Shown one piece after another: positions 1 to 14,636 of a stretch of DNA of 55,996 nucleotides. The stretch lies in assembly GCA_019116945.1 (NCBI GenBank), contig DXAR01000148.1, forward strand, positions 1 through 55,996, read 5' to 3'. The notes below the pieces were generated by a model. It did no database searches, was not told the DNA's origin, and saw only the letters and a program-made list of their open reading frames with translations. Source of the stretch: Candidatus Janibacter merdipullorum. Its GTDB lineage: Bacteria; Actinomycetota; Actinomycetes; Actinomycetales; Dermatophilaceae. Both the position numbers and the translations under genes were made by a program. The first letter of the stretch is position 1; every line of letters starts with the position of its first letter.

Positions 1-795
1 GATGATCTTGCGGCCGGTGAGACCGGCGTCGCCCATGGGCCCGCCGATGACGAACGTGCCGGTCGGGTTGATGAGGGTCCGGTAGTCGGAGGTGTCGAGC
101 TGGACGCCCGAGTCCTTGAGGGCGGTCATCACCGGGTCGAAGACGTGCTTGCGGATGTCCTCCGGCAGCTGGCGCTCGTGGTCGATCTCGGCCGAGTGCT
201 GGGTCGAGAGGACGACGGTGTCCAGGCGCACGGCCTCGTCCCCGTCGTAGTCGATGGTCACCTGGGTCTTGCCGTCCGGGCGCAGGTAGTCCAGCTCGCC
301 GGACTTGCGCACCTCGGTGAGCTGCTGGGAGAGCCGGTGCGCGAGGAAGATCGGCAGCGGCATGAGCTCGGGCGTGTCCTCGCAGGCGTAGCCGAACATC
401 AGGCCCTGGTCGCCCGCGCCCTGCTTGTCCTTGGGGTCGACCCCGCCGGTGCGGTTCTCGAAGGCGGTGTCGACGCCCTGGGCGATGTCGGGGCTCTGCG
501 CGCCGATGGAGACCGACACGCCGCAGGTGCGGCCGTCGAATCCCTTGTCCGAGGAGTCGTAGCCGACCCGCTCGGCGATGACCTTGCGGACGAGCTGCGG
601 GATCTCGACGTAGGCCTCGGTCGTCACCTCGCCGGCGATGTGCACGAGTCCCGTCGTCACCATCGTCTCGACGGCGACGCGACTGCGCGGGTCACTCTCC
701 AGCATCGCGTCGAGAATCGAGTCCGAGATCTGGTCGCAGATCTTGTCGGGGTGACCCTCGGTCACCGACTCGGAGGTGAAGAGACGTCCGGACAC
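1..795 (-). CDS. metK: S-adenosylmethionine synthase (partial, C-terminus outside window)
   Basis: Makes S-adenosylmethionine from methionine and ATP in the cytoplasm. The 265 visible residues include the N-terminal GHPDK motif (about residues 14-18), [13 protein letters not shown] in the middle and [17 protein letters not shown] at the window edge, all typical of MetK; the family is about 400 residues, so roughly the last third is cut off by the window. The start is GTG at 795, giving [18 protein letters not shown], with GGGAG a few bases upstream. It lies 78 bp downstream of coaBC on the same strand, the usual actinobacterial order. A possible own -10 box lies in the gap. Confidence 0.97.
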   Translation of the reverse strand, partial: MSGRLFTSESVTEGHPDKICDQISDSILDAMLESDPRSRVAVETMVTTGLVHIAGEVTTEAYVEIPQLVRKVIAERVGYDSSDKGFDGRTCGVSVSIGAQSPDIAQGVDTAFENRTGGVDPKDKQGAGDQGLMFGYACEDTPELMPLPIFLAHRLSQQLTEVRKSGELDYLRPDGKTQVTIDYDGDEAVRLDTVVLSTQHSAEIDHERQLPEDIRKHVFDPVMTALKDSGVQLDTSDYRTLINPTGTFVIGGPMGDAGLTGRKII

Positions 796-852
796 CGTGG
801 AACTCCCGTGGTCGAGGGCGGACGACGCCAAGCCGCCCGGTAGGTCGCGGTC

Positions 853-858
853 AGTCTA
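853..858 (-). promoter_or_regulatory. Possible -10 box (TAGACT) for metK
   Basis: TAGACT on the minus strand lies just beyond the coaBC stop and about 58 nt before the metK GTG. The following leader carries a GGGAG ribosome binding site. It fits the actinobacterial TANNNT -10 pattern, but no convincing -35 is visible, so metK may simply be read from the upstream operon. Confidence 0.3.
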
Positions 859-873
859 TGCACCGACCCCGGC

Positions 874-2094
874 TCACGGGAGGAGGGAGTCCACGACGAC
901 GTCCCAGATGCCGTCCGCGACGACCCGCTTGCTCGCCGGCCCGATGTCGGTGGCGGCGTCCTCCCCCTTCGTCAGGACGTGGACGGTCGTGTCGTCGGCG
1001 CCGAAGGTCTTGTCCGCCCCCACCTCGTTGACGACGAGGGCATCGCACCCCTTGCGGGCGAGCTTGTCCCGCCCCAGGTCGAGGACCGAGCCCGTCGCGT
1101 CGCCCGTCTCCGCCGCGAAGCCGACGATGACCGGCGACGGGGACTCCCCCCGGTCCCGGACGATGCCGGCGAGGATGTCCGGGTTGCGCACGAGCGCGAT
1201 CGTCGGGGCGGCCTCGGGGTCGGCGGGGTCGTGGGTCTTCTTGATCTTGGACCCGGCGTACTCCGCGGGCCGGAAGTCAGCGACGGCCGCGACCATGACG
1301 ACGACGTCGTGCCTGGGCGCCCGCCCGGCGATCTCGGCCTGCAGCTCGAGGGCGGAGCCGACGCGCACGACGTCGATCCCGGAGACGACGGGGAGCTCGA
1401 GGTTGGCGGCCACGAGGGTGACCTCGGCGCCGCGGGCCGCCGCCGCCTCCGCGACGGCGAGACCCTGCTTGCCGGAGGAACGGTTGCCGAGATACCGCAC
1501 CGGGTCCAGCGGCTCCCGGGTGCCGCCGGTGGAGACGAGGACCCGCCGACCGGTGAGGTCGCCCGCGGTCGTGTCCACGGCCGCCAGCGCGGCGGCGTGG
1601 ATCGCCTCGGGGTCGGGCAGGCGGCCCGGCCCGGTGTCGGCTCCGGTGAGGCGACCGGACTCGGGCTCGACGACGGTGACGCCCCGCTCCCGCAGGGTCG
1701 CGACATTGGCCCGGGTCGCCGCGTGCTCCCACATCTCGGTGTGCATCGCCGGGGCGAGGACGACCGGGCAGCGCGCGGTGAGGAGCACATTGGTCAGCAG
1801 GTCACCGGCGAGCCCGTGCGCCGCCTTGGCGAGGAGGTCCGCCGTCGCCGGTGCGACGACGACGAGGTCGGCCTCCTGGCCGATGCGCACGTGCGGCACG
1901 TCGGTGATGTTGCTCCAGACATCGGTCTGGACGGGAGCGCCCGAGAGGGCCTCCCACGTCGGCGCCCCGACGAAGCGCAGCGCGGCCTCGGTGGGCACGA
2001 CGGTGACGTCGTGCCCGCCCTCGCTGAAGAGACGCAGGAGGAGGGCCGACTTGTAGGCGGCGATGCCGCCGCCGACCCCGAGGACGATGCGCAC
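874..2094 (-). CDS. coaBC: Bifunctional phosphopantothenoylcysteine decarboxylase / phosphopantothenate-cysteine ligase
   Basis: Performs two consecutive steps of coenzyme A synthesis: ligation of cysteine to 4'-phosphopantothenate (CoaB) and FMN-dependent decarboxylation (CoaC). The N-terminal flavoprotein domain has GGGIAAYKS at residues 8-16, the conserved His region VPHVRIGQEAD, and PAMHTEMW at 115-122, a form of the PXMNXXMW signature with His in the Asn position. The C-terminal CoaB half starts near residue 190 and has STGGTREPLDPVR and NRSSGKQG. At 406 residues it is full length. It follows rpoZ by 12 nt, so it is co-transcribed with gmk and rpoZ. Confidence 0.97.
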   Translation of the reverse strand: MRIVLGVGGGIAAYKSALLLRLFSEGGHDVTVVPTEAALRFVGAPTWEALSGAPVQTDVWSNITDVPHVRIGQEADLVVVAPATADLLAKAAHGLAGDLLTNVLLTARCPVVLAPAMHTEMWEHAATRANVATLRERGVTVVEPESGRLTGADTGPGRLPDPEAIHAAALAAVDTTAGDLTGRRVLVSTGGTREPLDPVRYLGNRSSGKQGLAVAEAAAARGAEVTLVAANLELPVVSGIDVVRVGSALELQAEIAGRAPRHDVVVMVAAVADFRPAEYAGSKIKKTHDPADPEAAPTIALVRNPDILAGIVRDRGESPSPVIVGFAAETGDATGSVLDLGRDKLARKGCDALVVNEVGADKTFGADDTTVHVLTKGEDAATDIGPASKRVVADGIWDVVVDSLLP

Positions 2095-2106
2095 GAAGGG
2101 AGCCCG

Positions 2107-2421
2107 TCAGACCTCGTCGGTGGTGGGCACGTCGACGATCGACTCGGGGGCCTCGCCCTCGGGGGCGCTGGCCTCCTTGGTCAGCAGGCCCTGGTCGATC
2201 TCGCGCAGGGCGATCGACAGCGGCTTCTCGTGGACCTGGGCGTCGACGAGCGGGCCGATGTACTCGAGCAGGCCCTCCTGGAGCTGCGAGTAGTACGCGT
2301 TGATCTGCCGGGCCCGCTTGGCGCCGTAGATGACGAGGGCGTACTTGCTGTCCGCCTTGGTGAGGAGGTCGTCGATCGGCGGGTTGGTGATGCCGATGGG
2401 ATTTGCCTTGGTACCGGACAC
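2107..2421 (-). CDS. rpoZ: DNA-directed RNA polymerase omega subunit
   Basis: Small RNA polymerase subunit that helps fold and assemble beta'. I start it at GTG 2421, giving [20 protein letters not shown], the usual actinobacterial N-terminus. The frame is open further upstream but that part runs antisense-like through gmk. The core includes [20 protein letters not shown], which matches the omega fold, followed by an acidic C-terminal tail. About 104 residues, normal for the family. It lies 26 nt after gmk and 12 nt before coaBC. Confidence 0.93.
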   Translation of the reverse strand: MSGTKANPIGITNPPIDDLLTKADSKYALVIYGAKRARQINAYYSQLQEGLLEYIGPLVDAQVHEKPLSIALREIDQGLLTKEASAPEGEAPESIVDVPTTDEV

Positions 2422-2447
2422 GTCGAGATGGTCCTTCGTCGTCGGGG

Positions 2448-3002
2448 TCAGGGGGATCTCATCAATGATACGAGTTCCTCGGCGGCACGACGAATGTCGT
2501 CGTTGACGACGACGTGGTCGAACTCCTGCTGGGCCGCCAGCTCGACCTTCGCGGTGTCGAGCCGGACGGCCCGCTCCTCCTCCGTCTCGGTGCCCCGGCC
2601 GACGAGACGGCTCACGAGCTCGTCCCACGAGGGGGGCGCGAGGAAGACGAACCGGGCCTCGGGCATGGAGGCCCGGACCTGCCGGGCGCCCTGGAGGTCG
2701 ATCTCGAGGAGCGGCAGCCGACCGTCCGCGAGCGCCTCGTCGACGGGTCCCCGCGGGGTGCCGTAGGAGGCGCGTCCGTGGACGACTGCCCACTCGAGCA
2801 TCTCGCCGTCGGCGACCCGTGCGGCGAAGTCCTCGCCGGAGAGGAAGTGGTAGTGGACGCCGTCGACCTCGCCGGGGCGCGGCGGGCGCGTCGTCGCCGA
2901 CACTGAGAGCCAGACCTCGGGGTGGTGCTCGCGGATCCACGCCGCCACGGTCCCCTTCCCGACCGCCGTGGGGCCCGCGAGGACCGTCAGCCGCCCGCTC
3001 AT
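2448..3002 (-). CDS. gmk: Guanylate kinase
   Basis: Phosphorylates GMP to GDP with ATP. The P-loop GPTAVGKGT is at residues 10-18. It is followed by [20 protein letters not shown] (GMP-binding region), [12 protein letters not shown], and the VVNDD segment near the C-terminus. 184 residues, normal length. Its ATG overlaps the mihF stop by 4 nt (ATGA), so the two are translationally coupled within the pyr superoperon. Confidence 0.97.
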   Translation of the reverse strand: MSGRLTVLAGPTAVGKGTVAAWIREHHPEVWLSVSATTRPPRPGEVDGVHYHFLSGEDFAARVADGEMLEWAVVHGRASYGTPRGPVDEALADGRLPLLEIDLQGARQVRASMPEARFVFLAPPSWDELVSRLVGRGTETEEERAVRLDTAKVELAAQQEFDHVVVNDDIRRAAEELVSLMRSP

Positions 3003-3313
3003 GCCTGCTCGACGTGGTCGAGGAGGGCGCGGGTCTGGTGCGGCCCGAGGCCGCGCACCCGTCGGGACCCGGCGATGCCGAGCTCGTCCATGATCTGACC
3101 TGCCTTCGCCCGCCCGATCCCGGGCAGGGACTCGATGAGCTCGGACACCTTCATCCTGGATATCGCCTCGTCCTCACGGTCCTCGACGACCTCGCGCAGC
3201 CGGGCGCGGCCCTGCTTGAGCTGCTGCTTGACCTCGGCGCGGCGTCGTCGTGCGGCGGTGGCCCGGGACAGGGCCTCGGCGCGTTGCTCCGGCGTGAGCG
3301 CGGGGACGGGCAC
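2999..3313 (-). CDS. mihF: Actinobacterial integration host factor (mIHF type)
   Basis: Nucleoid-associated DNA-binding protein of the actinobacterial mIHF/sIHF family, unrelated to HU-type IHF. The basic N-terminal helix ([18 protein letters not shown]) is followed by the DNA-binding helix-two-turn-helix region [17 protein letters not shown] and [15 protein letters not shown]. 104 residues, as in the family. It sits between pyrF (54-nt gap) and gmk (4-nt overlap), the classic location. Confidence 0.93.
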   Translation of the reverse strand: MPVPALTPEQRAEALSRATAARRRRAEVKQQLKQGRARLREVVEDREDEAISRMKVSELIESLPGIGRAKAGQIMDELGIAGSRRVRGLGPHQTRALLDHVEQA

Positions 3314-3367
3314 GGACGGTCACAGCCTCTCCGGGACGACGGGCGAAGGGGGAATCCGCTCACCTTC

Positions 3368-4234
3368 TCATGTGGCGGTGATGCCGGCGACCTCCGCCGC
3401 CACGGTCCGGGCACGATCACGCAGGGCCGTGAGGTCGGGACCGGCCCGGAGGACGTCGCGACTGCTGCTCGCGAGCACCTGCGGGAGGGCGCCGGCGAAG
3501 ACCGAGCGGACGTCCTCGGCGGTCGCCCCCTGGGCACCGAGGCCGGGGGCGAGGATCGGGCCGCCCATCGCCGGCAGGTCCACCCCGAGGTCCGCCACGG
3601 CCGTGCCGACGGTGGCCCCGACCACGAGACCGACGCTGCCGAGCTCGCCCCGTGCGCGAGCCCCGGCGTTGTCCTCGGCCGCCGCCTCGGCGACCGCGCC
3701 GGCGACCGAGCGGCCGTCCGCGCCGCGGGCGTGCTGGACGCTCGCTCCCTCGGGGTTGGAGGTGAGGGCGAGGACGATGACCCCGCGACCCGTCGCGTGG
3801 GCGAGGTCGATCGCCGGTCGGAGCGACCCATACCCGAGGTAGGGGCTCACGGTGATCGCATCCGCGGGGGCGGGGGCGTCCTCGCCGAGGAAGGCCTCGC
3901 CGTAGGCGGCGACGGTCGTCCCGATGTCGCCGCGCTTGACGTCGAGCACGGTGAGGGTGCCGGCCTCCCGCAGGTCGGTGAGGGCTCGCTCGAGGAGGGC
4001 CACCCCCTTCGCCCCGAAGACCTCGAAGAAGGCGGACTGCGGCTTGACCGCGGCCACCGACCCGCCGAAGGCCTCGACGCAGGTCATCGTGAACCGCTCG
4101 AGCCCGGCGAGGTCGTAGGTCAGGCCCCAGGACTCAAGGAGCCCCCGGTGCGGGTCGATGCCCGCGCAGAGCGGCCCGTGCTCGGCCATCGCTGCCTGCA
4201 GGCGTACGCCGAAGGGGGTGTCGGAGGTGGTCAT
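3368..4234 (-). CDS. pyrF: Orotidine 5'-phosphate decarboxylase
   Basis: Last step of UMP synthesis: decarboxylates OMP. The start is ATG 4234, giving MTTSDTPFGVRLQAAM, and overlaps the pyrD stop by 4 nt. The active-site motif VLDVKRGDIG is seen, with CAGIDPHRGLL near the N-terminus and TVSPYLGYGSL in the middle. This is the longer PyrF type 2 subfamily (288 residues) usual in actinobacteria. The open frame continues upstream through pyrD but has no homology there. The gap to mihF contains one copy of the CGAAGGGGG word described in the findings. Confidence 0.97.
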   Translation of the reverse strand: MTTSDTPFGVRLQAAMAEHGPLCAGIDPHRGLLESWGLTYDLAGLERFTMTCVEAFGGSVAAVKPQSAFFEVFGAKGVALLERALTDLREAGTLTVLDVKRGDIGTTVAAYGEAFLGEDAPAPADAITVSPYLGYGSLRPAIDLAHATGRGVIVLALTSNPEGASVQHARGADGRSVAGAVAEAAAEDNAGARARGELGSVGLVVGATVGTAVADLGVDLPAMGGPILAPGLGAQGATAEDVRSVFAGALPQVLASSSRDVLRAGPDLTALRDRARTVAAEVAGITAT

Positions 4235-5187
4235 CCGGGATACCTCTCGTGGGCGATGCCGACGACGTCGGCGAGACGGTCGAAACCCCGTTCGGCGACG
4301 AGCTGCTCGAGCTCGACACCGACGCGGTGAGGGGCCGTCGGGTCGTTGAAGGTCGCCGTGCCGACCTGGACCGCGGTGGCCCCGGCGGCGACGAGCTCGA
4401 GGGCATCTCGGCCGTGCCGCACTCCCCCGACACCGACGATGGGGGCCGGGGTGATCCGGCCGGCCCGCATCGCGCCGGCCACCTGCCAGACGGCCCGGAC
4501 CGCCATCGGGCGGATCGCCGGCCCGGAGAGCCCACCGGTCGCCGCGACGAGGTGCGGTCGGAGCCGGTCGGTGTCGATGGCCACACCGAGGGTCGTGTTG
4601 ATCATCGTCAGCCCGCGCGCGCCGGCCCTGAGCACCGCGTCGGCGATCTCGACGACGTCCGTGACGTCCGGGCTGAGCTTCGCGAGCATCGGCAGGCCCC
4701 GCGGGACCTCCTCGCGCACGAGGGTCAGGACCTTGTGCGAGCTCGCCGGGTCGCAGGCGAAGACGAGGCCCCGGTTCGCGACGTTGGGGCAGGAGATGTT
4801 GACCTCGATGGCCGCCACGGCGCTCGCGTAGGGACTGCGGACGATCGCCCGGGCGACCCGGCCGAACTCGGACGCCGTCGACCCGGCGATCGACACGACG
4901 ACCCGGGCACCGATGGAGTGCAGCCAGGCGAGGTCCTTCTCGACGAAGGCGGTGACGCCCGGCCCCTGGAGGCCGATGGAGTTGAGCATCCCCGACGGCG
5001 TCTCGGCCATGCGGGGTGTCCCCCGGCCGGAGACCGGATCGAGCTTCACCGACTTCGTGACGAAGGCCCCCAGGGCGGCCACGTCGATGAAGCGGTGCAG
5101 CTCGCGGCCGTTGGCGGCGCACCCGCTCGCGGTCATCAGGGGGTTCGGCAGCCGGACACCGGCGAGGTCCACGGACATGTCGACCAT
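4231..5187 (-). CDS. pyrD: Dihydroorotate dehydrogenase, catalytic subunit (class 1B)
   Basis: Oxidises dihydroorotate to orotate with FMN. The start is ATG 5187 ([18 protein letters not shown]), whose A is shared with the pyrK stop (TGATG); an in-frame ATG three codons later is the alternative. Visible motifs are NPLMTASGCAANG, INTT in the orotate site, EVNISCPNV, and GVGGVRHGRDALE for phosphate binding. Pairing with pyrK shows this is the NAD-linked heterotetrameric class 1B enzyme rather than the quinone-linked class 2. 318 residues. Ends with an ATGA overlap into pyrF. Confidence 0.95.
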   Translation of the reverse strand: MVDMSVDLAGVRLPNPLMTASGCAANGRELHRFIDVAALGAFVTKSVKLDPVSGRGTPRMAETPSGMLNSIGLQGPGVTAFVEKDLAWLHSIGARVVVSIAGSTASEFGRVARAIVRSPYASAVAAIEVNISCPNVANRGLVFACDPASSHKVLTLVREEVPRGLPMLAKLSPDVTDVVEIADAVLRAGARGLTMINTTLGVAIDTDRLRPHLVAATGGLSGPAIRPMAVRAVWQVAGAMRAGRITPAPIVGVGGVRHGRDALELVAAGATAVQVGTATFNDPTAPHRVGVELEQLVAERGFDRLADVVGIAHERYPG

Positions 5188-6082
5188 CAGCGCACCGCCT
5201 TCGGGGCACCCACGGCGTCCTCCGGGACCCGGCAGTAGCCGTCCTCGAAGGCCTCCCAGCGCACCCGGTCCCCGCGGAAGACGGGGCCCTCGAGGCAGCT
5301 GCGGACCATGCTCGTCGTCCCCTCGCCGTCGCGGACCGGCATGACGCAGGTCATGCAGATACCCACACCGCACGCCATGGCCTCCTCGACGGCCACCTGG
5401 GCGACGATCCCGTGCTCCTCGGCGATCCCGCTCAGCGAGCGGAGCATGCCCATCGGACCGCAGGCGTAGACCACCCCTGCACCGCTGCGCTCGACGAGGC
5501 CGGGGACGACGTCGGAGACCCAGCCCCGGGTGCCCGCCGAGCCGTCATCGGTCGTCACCGTGACCCCGTCGGCGACCCGGCGGGCCTCGACGACACCGAA
5601 GAGGCGTCCGGCCGTGGCGGCGCCGAGGACGATCTCGACCGGGCACCCGCGCTCCCGCAGCTGCTCGGCGAGCCAGAAGAGGGGGGCCGACCCGTAGCCG
5701 CCGCCGACGAGGACGCACGGCACCGGTGTCGAGGGCAGCGGGAAGCCTCGCCCGAGCGGGCCGATGACCCCGACGCTCTCCCCCGCCTGGAGCCGGGTGA
5801 TCTCCTGCGTCCCCGGGCCGTGGGCCGCGACGACGATCTCCGTCGTCCCGCCGTAGGTGCCCGCGGGCGAGACCCGGTGGATGGAGAAGCTGCGGCGCAG
5901 GAGCATCGAGCCGGTGCCGTCGCCCACGGAGAGAGCGACGAACTGGCCCGGGCGGGCCAGCTCGGCCAGCCCCGGGGTGACGAGCGTGAGGTGCCGGTAG
6001 TCGCCCGCGGCGACATTGCCGAGGACCTCGGCCTCGACCTGGACGACCCCGGCGCCGTCGCGCGCCGCGATGGTGCGAGCGG

Positions 6083-6086
<4 letters not shown>
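5187..6086 (-). CDS. pyrK: Dihydroorotate dehydrogenase B, electron-transfer subunit
   Basis: FAD and [2Fe-2S] subunit that passes electrons from PyrD to NAD+. An FAD-binding ferredoxin-reductase-like domain ([11 protein letters not shown], the flavin RxxS motif) is followed by the NAD region [10 protein letters not shown] and [19 protein letters not shown]. The C-terminal Cys cluster [15 protein letters not shown] ... RSCLEGPVF binds the [2Fe-2S] centre. The start is GTG 6086, overlapping the carB stop by 4 nt. 299 residues. Confidence 0.94.
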
Positions 6087-9432
<3,346 letters not shown>

Positions 9433-9433
<1 letters not shown>

Positions 9434-10620
9434 CAGGCCTGGGTCTCGCTTTCGGTGGGGGTGGTCGGGGTGCTCTCGAGGAGCTCGACGAAACGGTCGA
9501 AGAGGTAGGCGGCGTCGTGCGGTCCGGCCGCCGCCTCAGGGTGGTACTGGACGGAGAAGCCGAGGAGGCGGGCGCCCTCCCCGGGGCCGTCGCGCAGCTC
9601 GAGGCCCTCGACGACGTCGTCGTTGAGGCAGACGTGGCTCACCCGGGCGGTGCCGAAGGGGGTGTCCGTCACCCCCTCGAGGGGGGCGTCCACGGCGAAC
9701 CCGTGGTTGTGCGCGGTCACCTCCACAGTGCCGGTCGCACGGTCGAGCACCGGCTGGTTGATGCCGCGGTGGCCGTACTTGAGCTTGTAGGTGCCGAAAC
9801 CGAGGGCCCGCCCGAAGAGCTGGTTGCCGAAGCAGATGCCGAAGTACGGCAGCCCCTCGCCGAGGGCCTCCTGGAGGAGCTCGACCTGCTGCCCCGCGGT
9901 CGCCGGGTCGCCCGGCCCGTTGGAGAAGAAGAGCCCGTCCGGGGACACCGCCCGGACGTCGGCGAGCGTCGACGTGGCCGGCAGGACGTGCACCTCGATG
10001 CCGCGCTCGGCGAGCCGGGTCGGGGTCATCGTCTTGATGCCGAGGTCGATGGCCGCGACGGTGAAGCGCTTCTCCCCCTTCGCCGCCACGACGTAGGGCT
10101 CGCGGGTGCTCACCTCCGCGGCGAGGGCGGAGCCGGCCATCTCCGGTGCGGACCGCACCCGCTCGAGACGGCTCGCCTCGTCGCCGAGGGTGTCCCCGGA
10201 GAAGATGCCGACCCGCATGGCCCCGCGCTCGCGCAGGTGCCGGGTCAGGGCGCGGGTGTCGATGCCGCCGATGCCGACGACGCCGTGCTCGCGCAGGGCG
10301 TCCTCGAGGGTGCGGGTCGAGCGCCAGTTGCTCGGCCGGATGGCCGGGTCGCGCACGACGTAGCCGCCCACCTGGATGCGGTCGGACTCGTCGTCCTCGT
10401 CGTTCCACCCGGTGTTGCCGACGTGGGGCGAGGTCATGACGACGACCTGCCCGCGGTAGCTCGGGTCGGTGAGCGTCTCCTGGTAGCCGGTCATGCCGGT
10501 GGAGAAGACGGCCTCGCCGACGGTCTCGCCGACGGCGCCGTAGGCGGTGCCGGCGAAGGTGCGGCCGTCCTCGAGGACGAGCACGGCGGGCTCGGTGGAC
10601 GTGGCAGTGGGGGTACTCAT
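9433..10620 (-). CDS. carA: Carbamoyl-phosphate synthase, small (glutaminase) subunit
   Basis: Class I glutamine amidotransferase that releases ammonia for CarB. The start is ATG 10620 ([20 protein letters not shown]), with a 4-nt overlap with the pyrC stop. The N-terminal CPSase small-chain domain has [17 protein letters not shown]. The glutaminase triad is visible as the nucleophile Cys in [16 protein letters not shown] and the His-Glu pair in [14 protein letters not shown]. 395 residues, normal. Confidence 0.97.
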
Positions 10621-11914
10621 GGGCGGACCTCTCCGTCGACCGCCGTGGTGCGGCCGTTCAGGATCGTCGTGCGGACGCGGCCGGTGAGGCTCCGTCCGGC
10701 GAAGGGGGTGTTGCGGGACAGGGAGAGCGAGGCGGCCGGGTCGACGGTGACCGTGGCCGTGGGGTCGACGAGGACGAGGTTGGCCGGGGAGCCGACCTCG
10801 ACCGGTCGGCCGTGGTCGGCCAGCCCGGCGATCCTCGCGGGGGCGGTGGACATCCGGTCGACGAGGCCGGCCCAGTCGAGGAGACCGGAGGCGACCATGA
10901 CCTCGTGGACGACGGCGAAGGCCGTCTCGAGCCCGAGCATGCCGAAGGCCGCGTCGGGGAAGGCGTGCTCCTTGTCGTGCCGGGCGTGGGGTGCATGGTC
11001 CGTGGCGACGGCGTCGATCGTGCCGTCGGCGAGGGCCTCGCGCAGGGCCGCGACGTCCTCCTCCGGACGCAGCGGCGGGTTGACCTTGTAGACCGGGTCG
11101 TAGGACGCGAGCAGGTCGGTCGTGAGGAGCAGGTGGTGCGGGGTGACCTCGGCGGTCACCCGCGCTCCCCGCCGCTTGGCCCAGCGCACGGCCTCGACAC
11201 CCTCGGCCGTCGAGACGTGGGCGACGTGCACCCGGGAACCCGTGTGGAGGGCCAGCTCGGCGTCGCGGGCGATGATGCTCGACTCGGCGACGGCGGGCCA
11301 GCCGGTGAGGCCGAGCCGACCGCTGACCTCCCCCTCGTGGCAGCAGGCCGCGGGTCCGGCCAGGGCCGGGTCCTGGGCGTGCTGGGAGATGACGCCGTCG
11401 AAGGCCCGGATGTATTCGAGCGCCCGCCGCATGACCCGGGAGTCGTGGACGCACCGTCCGTCGTCGGAGAAGACCCGGACCCGGGCGCGGGAGCGGTGCA
11501 TGAGGCCGAGCTCGGCGAGCTCGGCACCGTCGAGCCCCTTGGTCACCGCCCCGATCGGCTGGACGTCGACGAGCCCGGCCGCCCGGCCGAGGTCGAGGAC
11601 GTGCTCGGCCGCCTCGCCGGTGTCGGTGACCGGCGTCGTGTTGGCCATCGCGAGGATCGCGGTGTACCCGCCCGCCGCAGCGGCGGCCGACCCGGTGCGG
11701 ACGGTCTCGGCGTCCTCCCGGCCCGGCTCCCGCAGGTGGGTGTGCAGGTCGACGAGGCCGGGCAGGAGGACGAGCCCCTCCGCGTCGACGCGCTCGACTC
11801 CCGCGGCGCCGTCGGCCGTGGCATCGGCGCCGACGGCGGCGATGACGCCGTCCCGGACGAGGACGTCGGTGGCGTGCCCGCCGAGGGGGCGCGCTCCGGT
11901 GATGACGAGGTCGC

Positions 11915-11918
<4 letters not shown>
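10617..11918 (-). CDS. pyrC: Dihydroorotase
   Basis: Cyclises N-carbamoyl-aspartate to dihydroorotate. The amidohydrolase metal site is visible: [10 protein letters not shown] (His59 and His61), [10 protein letters not shown] in the middle, and [13 protein letters not shown] near the C-terminus. The start is ATG 11918 ([12 protein letters not shown]), overlapping the pyrB stop by 4 nt; the open frame extends far upstream as a shadow of pyrB. 433 residues, type I dihydroorotase. Confidence 0.96.
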
Positions 11919-13505
<1,587 letters not shown>

Positions 13506-13531
13506 GGGTTAAAGGATGGTGTCACCGAGAG

Positions 13532-13537
13532 ACTCTA
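13532..13537 (-). promoter_or_regulatory. Candidate -10 box (TAGAGT) of the pyr operon
   Basis: TAGAGT on the minus strand would start transcription about 55-60 nt before pyrR and leave a short leader that includes the PyrR loop. A second AT-rich candidate, TATAAG, lies further upstream inside the metN promoter region. No clear -35 is seen for either, so this is tentative. Confidence 0.3.
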
Positions 13538-13592
13538 CCGCTCGGCGAAGGGAGGTTCCGCGCCCGCCCCGGACGCGGGCAACACAGGCATT

Positions 13593-13622
13593 TTGCTTAT
13601 ACCTTCCATAACTTCCTATTAT
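13593..13622 (+). promoter_or_regulatory. Promoter of metNIQ (TTGCTT-18-TATTAT), leaderless
   Basis: In an unusually AT-rich stretch of an otherwise 70 % GC region, TTGCTT (13593-13598) and TATTAT (13617-13622) are 18 nt apart. The -10 box ends exactly 6 nt before the metN GTG at 13629, so transcription should begin at or next to the start codon. There is no Shine-Dalgarno sequence. No SAM riboswitch structure fits in the 6-nt gap, so methionine control, if any, must act on the DNA. Confidence 0.6.
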
Positions 13623-13628
13623 CCTCCG

Positions 13629-14636
13629 GTGACTCACCCCTCCGCCCTCCTCGACGTCCGGGGCCTGCGCAAGGAGTTCCCCTCCGCCGCCGGTCCCGTC
13701 GTCGCCCTCGAGGACATCACCCTGTCCATCCCCAAGGGCTCGATCCACGGCATCGTCGGCCGCTCCGGCGCCGGCAAGTCGACCCTCATCCGCTGCCTCA
13801 CCGGCCTCGAGAACCCGACGAACGGTCAGGTCGTCCTCGACGGGACTGACCTGACGAGCCTCACCGGAGCCGAGCTGCGGGCGGCCCGCCGCCGCTTCGG
13901 CATGGTCTTCCAGCACGCCAACATCCTCGACTCCCGCACCGCGGCCGCCAACATCGCCCTCCCCCTCGAGATCGCCGGCTGGTCGAAGGGGGCGCGGGAG
14001 GCCCGCGTGGCCGAGCTGCTCGAGCTCGTCGGCCTCACCGACCGCGCCGACAACCACCCGGCCCAGCTCTCCGGTGGCCAGCAGCAGCGGGTCGGGATCG
14101 CGCGGGCCCTGGCGCCGCGCCCCGACATCCTCCTCTGCGACGAGCCGACCTCCGCCCTCGACGCGGGCACGACCCGGCAGATCCTCGGGCTGCTCCGCGA
14201 CCTGCGCGACCGGCTCGGCATCACCGTCGTCATCATCACCCACGAGCCCTCCGTCGTCCGCGAGGTCTGCGACGCCGTGACCCTCCTCGGGGACGGGGCG
14301 CTCGTCGAGACGGGCGCGATCGCCGACGTCGTCGCCGACCCGAGCACCCAGCTCCACCGGGACCTCATCCCCCTTCCGCCGTTGCCCCTCGACGACGAGG
14401 CGGCGCACGTCCAGGTGGCTCTCGGTCAGGCCGAGGCCACCGCCACGAGCGTCGACCAGGTCCTCGAGCTGCTCCGCGGCGACGGCGTCCCCGCGGAGGT
14501 CACCGCGGCCACGCTCGAGACCATCGGCGGACGGCGGGTCGGTCGCATCCAGCTCGAGATCGGCGACCCGACCCGCGTCGACACCGCCGTGCGGATCCTC
14601 GACGCCGCCCACCTCGCCCCGGAGGTGACCGCATGA
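13629..14636 (+). CDS. metN: Methionine ABC transporter, ATP-binding protein
   Basis: ATPase of the MetNIQ high-affinity methionine importer. Walker A GRSGAGKST is at residues 44-52, then the signature QLSGGQQQRV and Walker B DILLCDEPTSALD. The C-terminal roughly 80 residues (after PLPPLPLDDEAAH) form a NIL-type regulatory domain, which in MetN senses internal methionine. The start is GTG 13629, chosen because the promoter lies immediately upstream and the open frame before it is a shadow. 335 residues. Overlaps metI by 4 nt. Confidence 0.92.
   Translation: MTHPSALLDVRGLRKEFPSAAGPVVALEDITLSIPKGSIHGIVGRSGAGKSTLIRCLTGLENPTNGQVVLDGTDLTSLTGAELRAARRRFGMVFQHANILDSRTAAANIALPLEIAGWSKGAREARVAELLELVGLTDRADNHPAQLSGGQQQRVGIARALAPRPDILLCDEPTSALDAGTTRQILGLLRDLRDRLGITVVIITHEPSVVREVCDAVTLLGDGALVETGAIADVVADPSTQLHRDLIPLPPLPLDDEAAHVQVALGQAEATATSVDQVLELLRGDGVPAEVTAATLETIGGRRVGRIQLEIGDPTRVDTAVRILDAAHLAPEVTA

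Noticed and set aside
145-843. Plus-strand open frame across the metK region
   Set aside because: Its translation has no family motifs, while the minus strand reads as an exact MetK N-terminal part.
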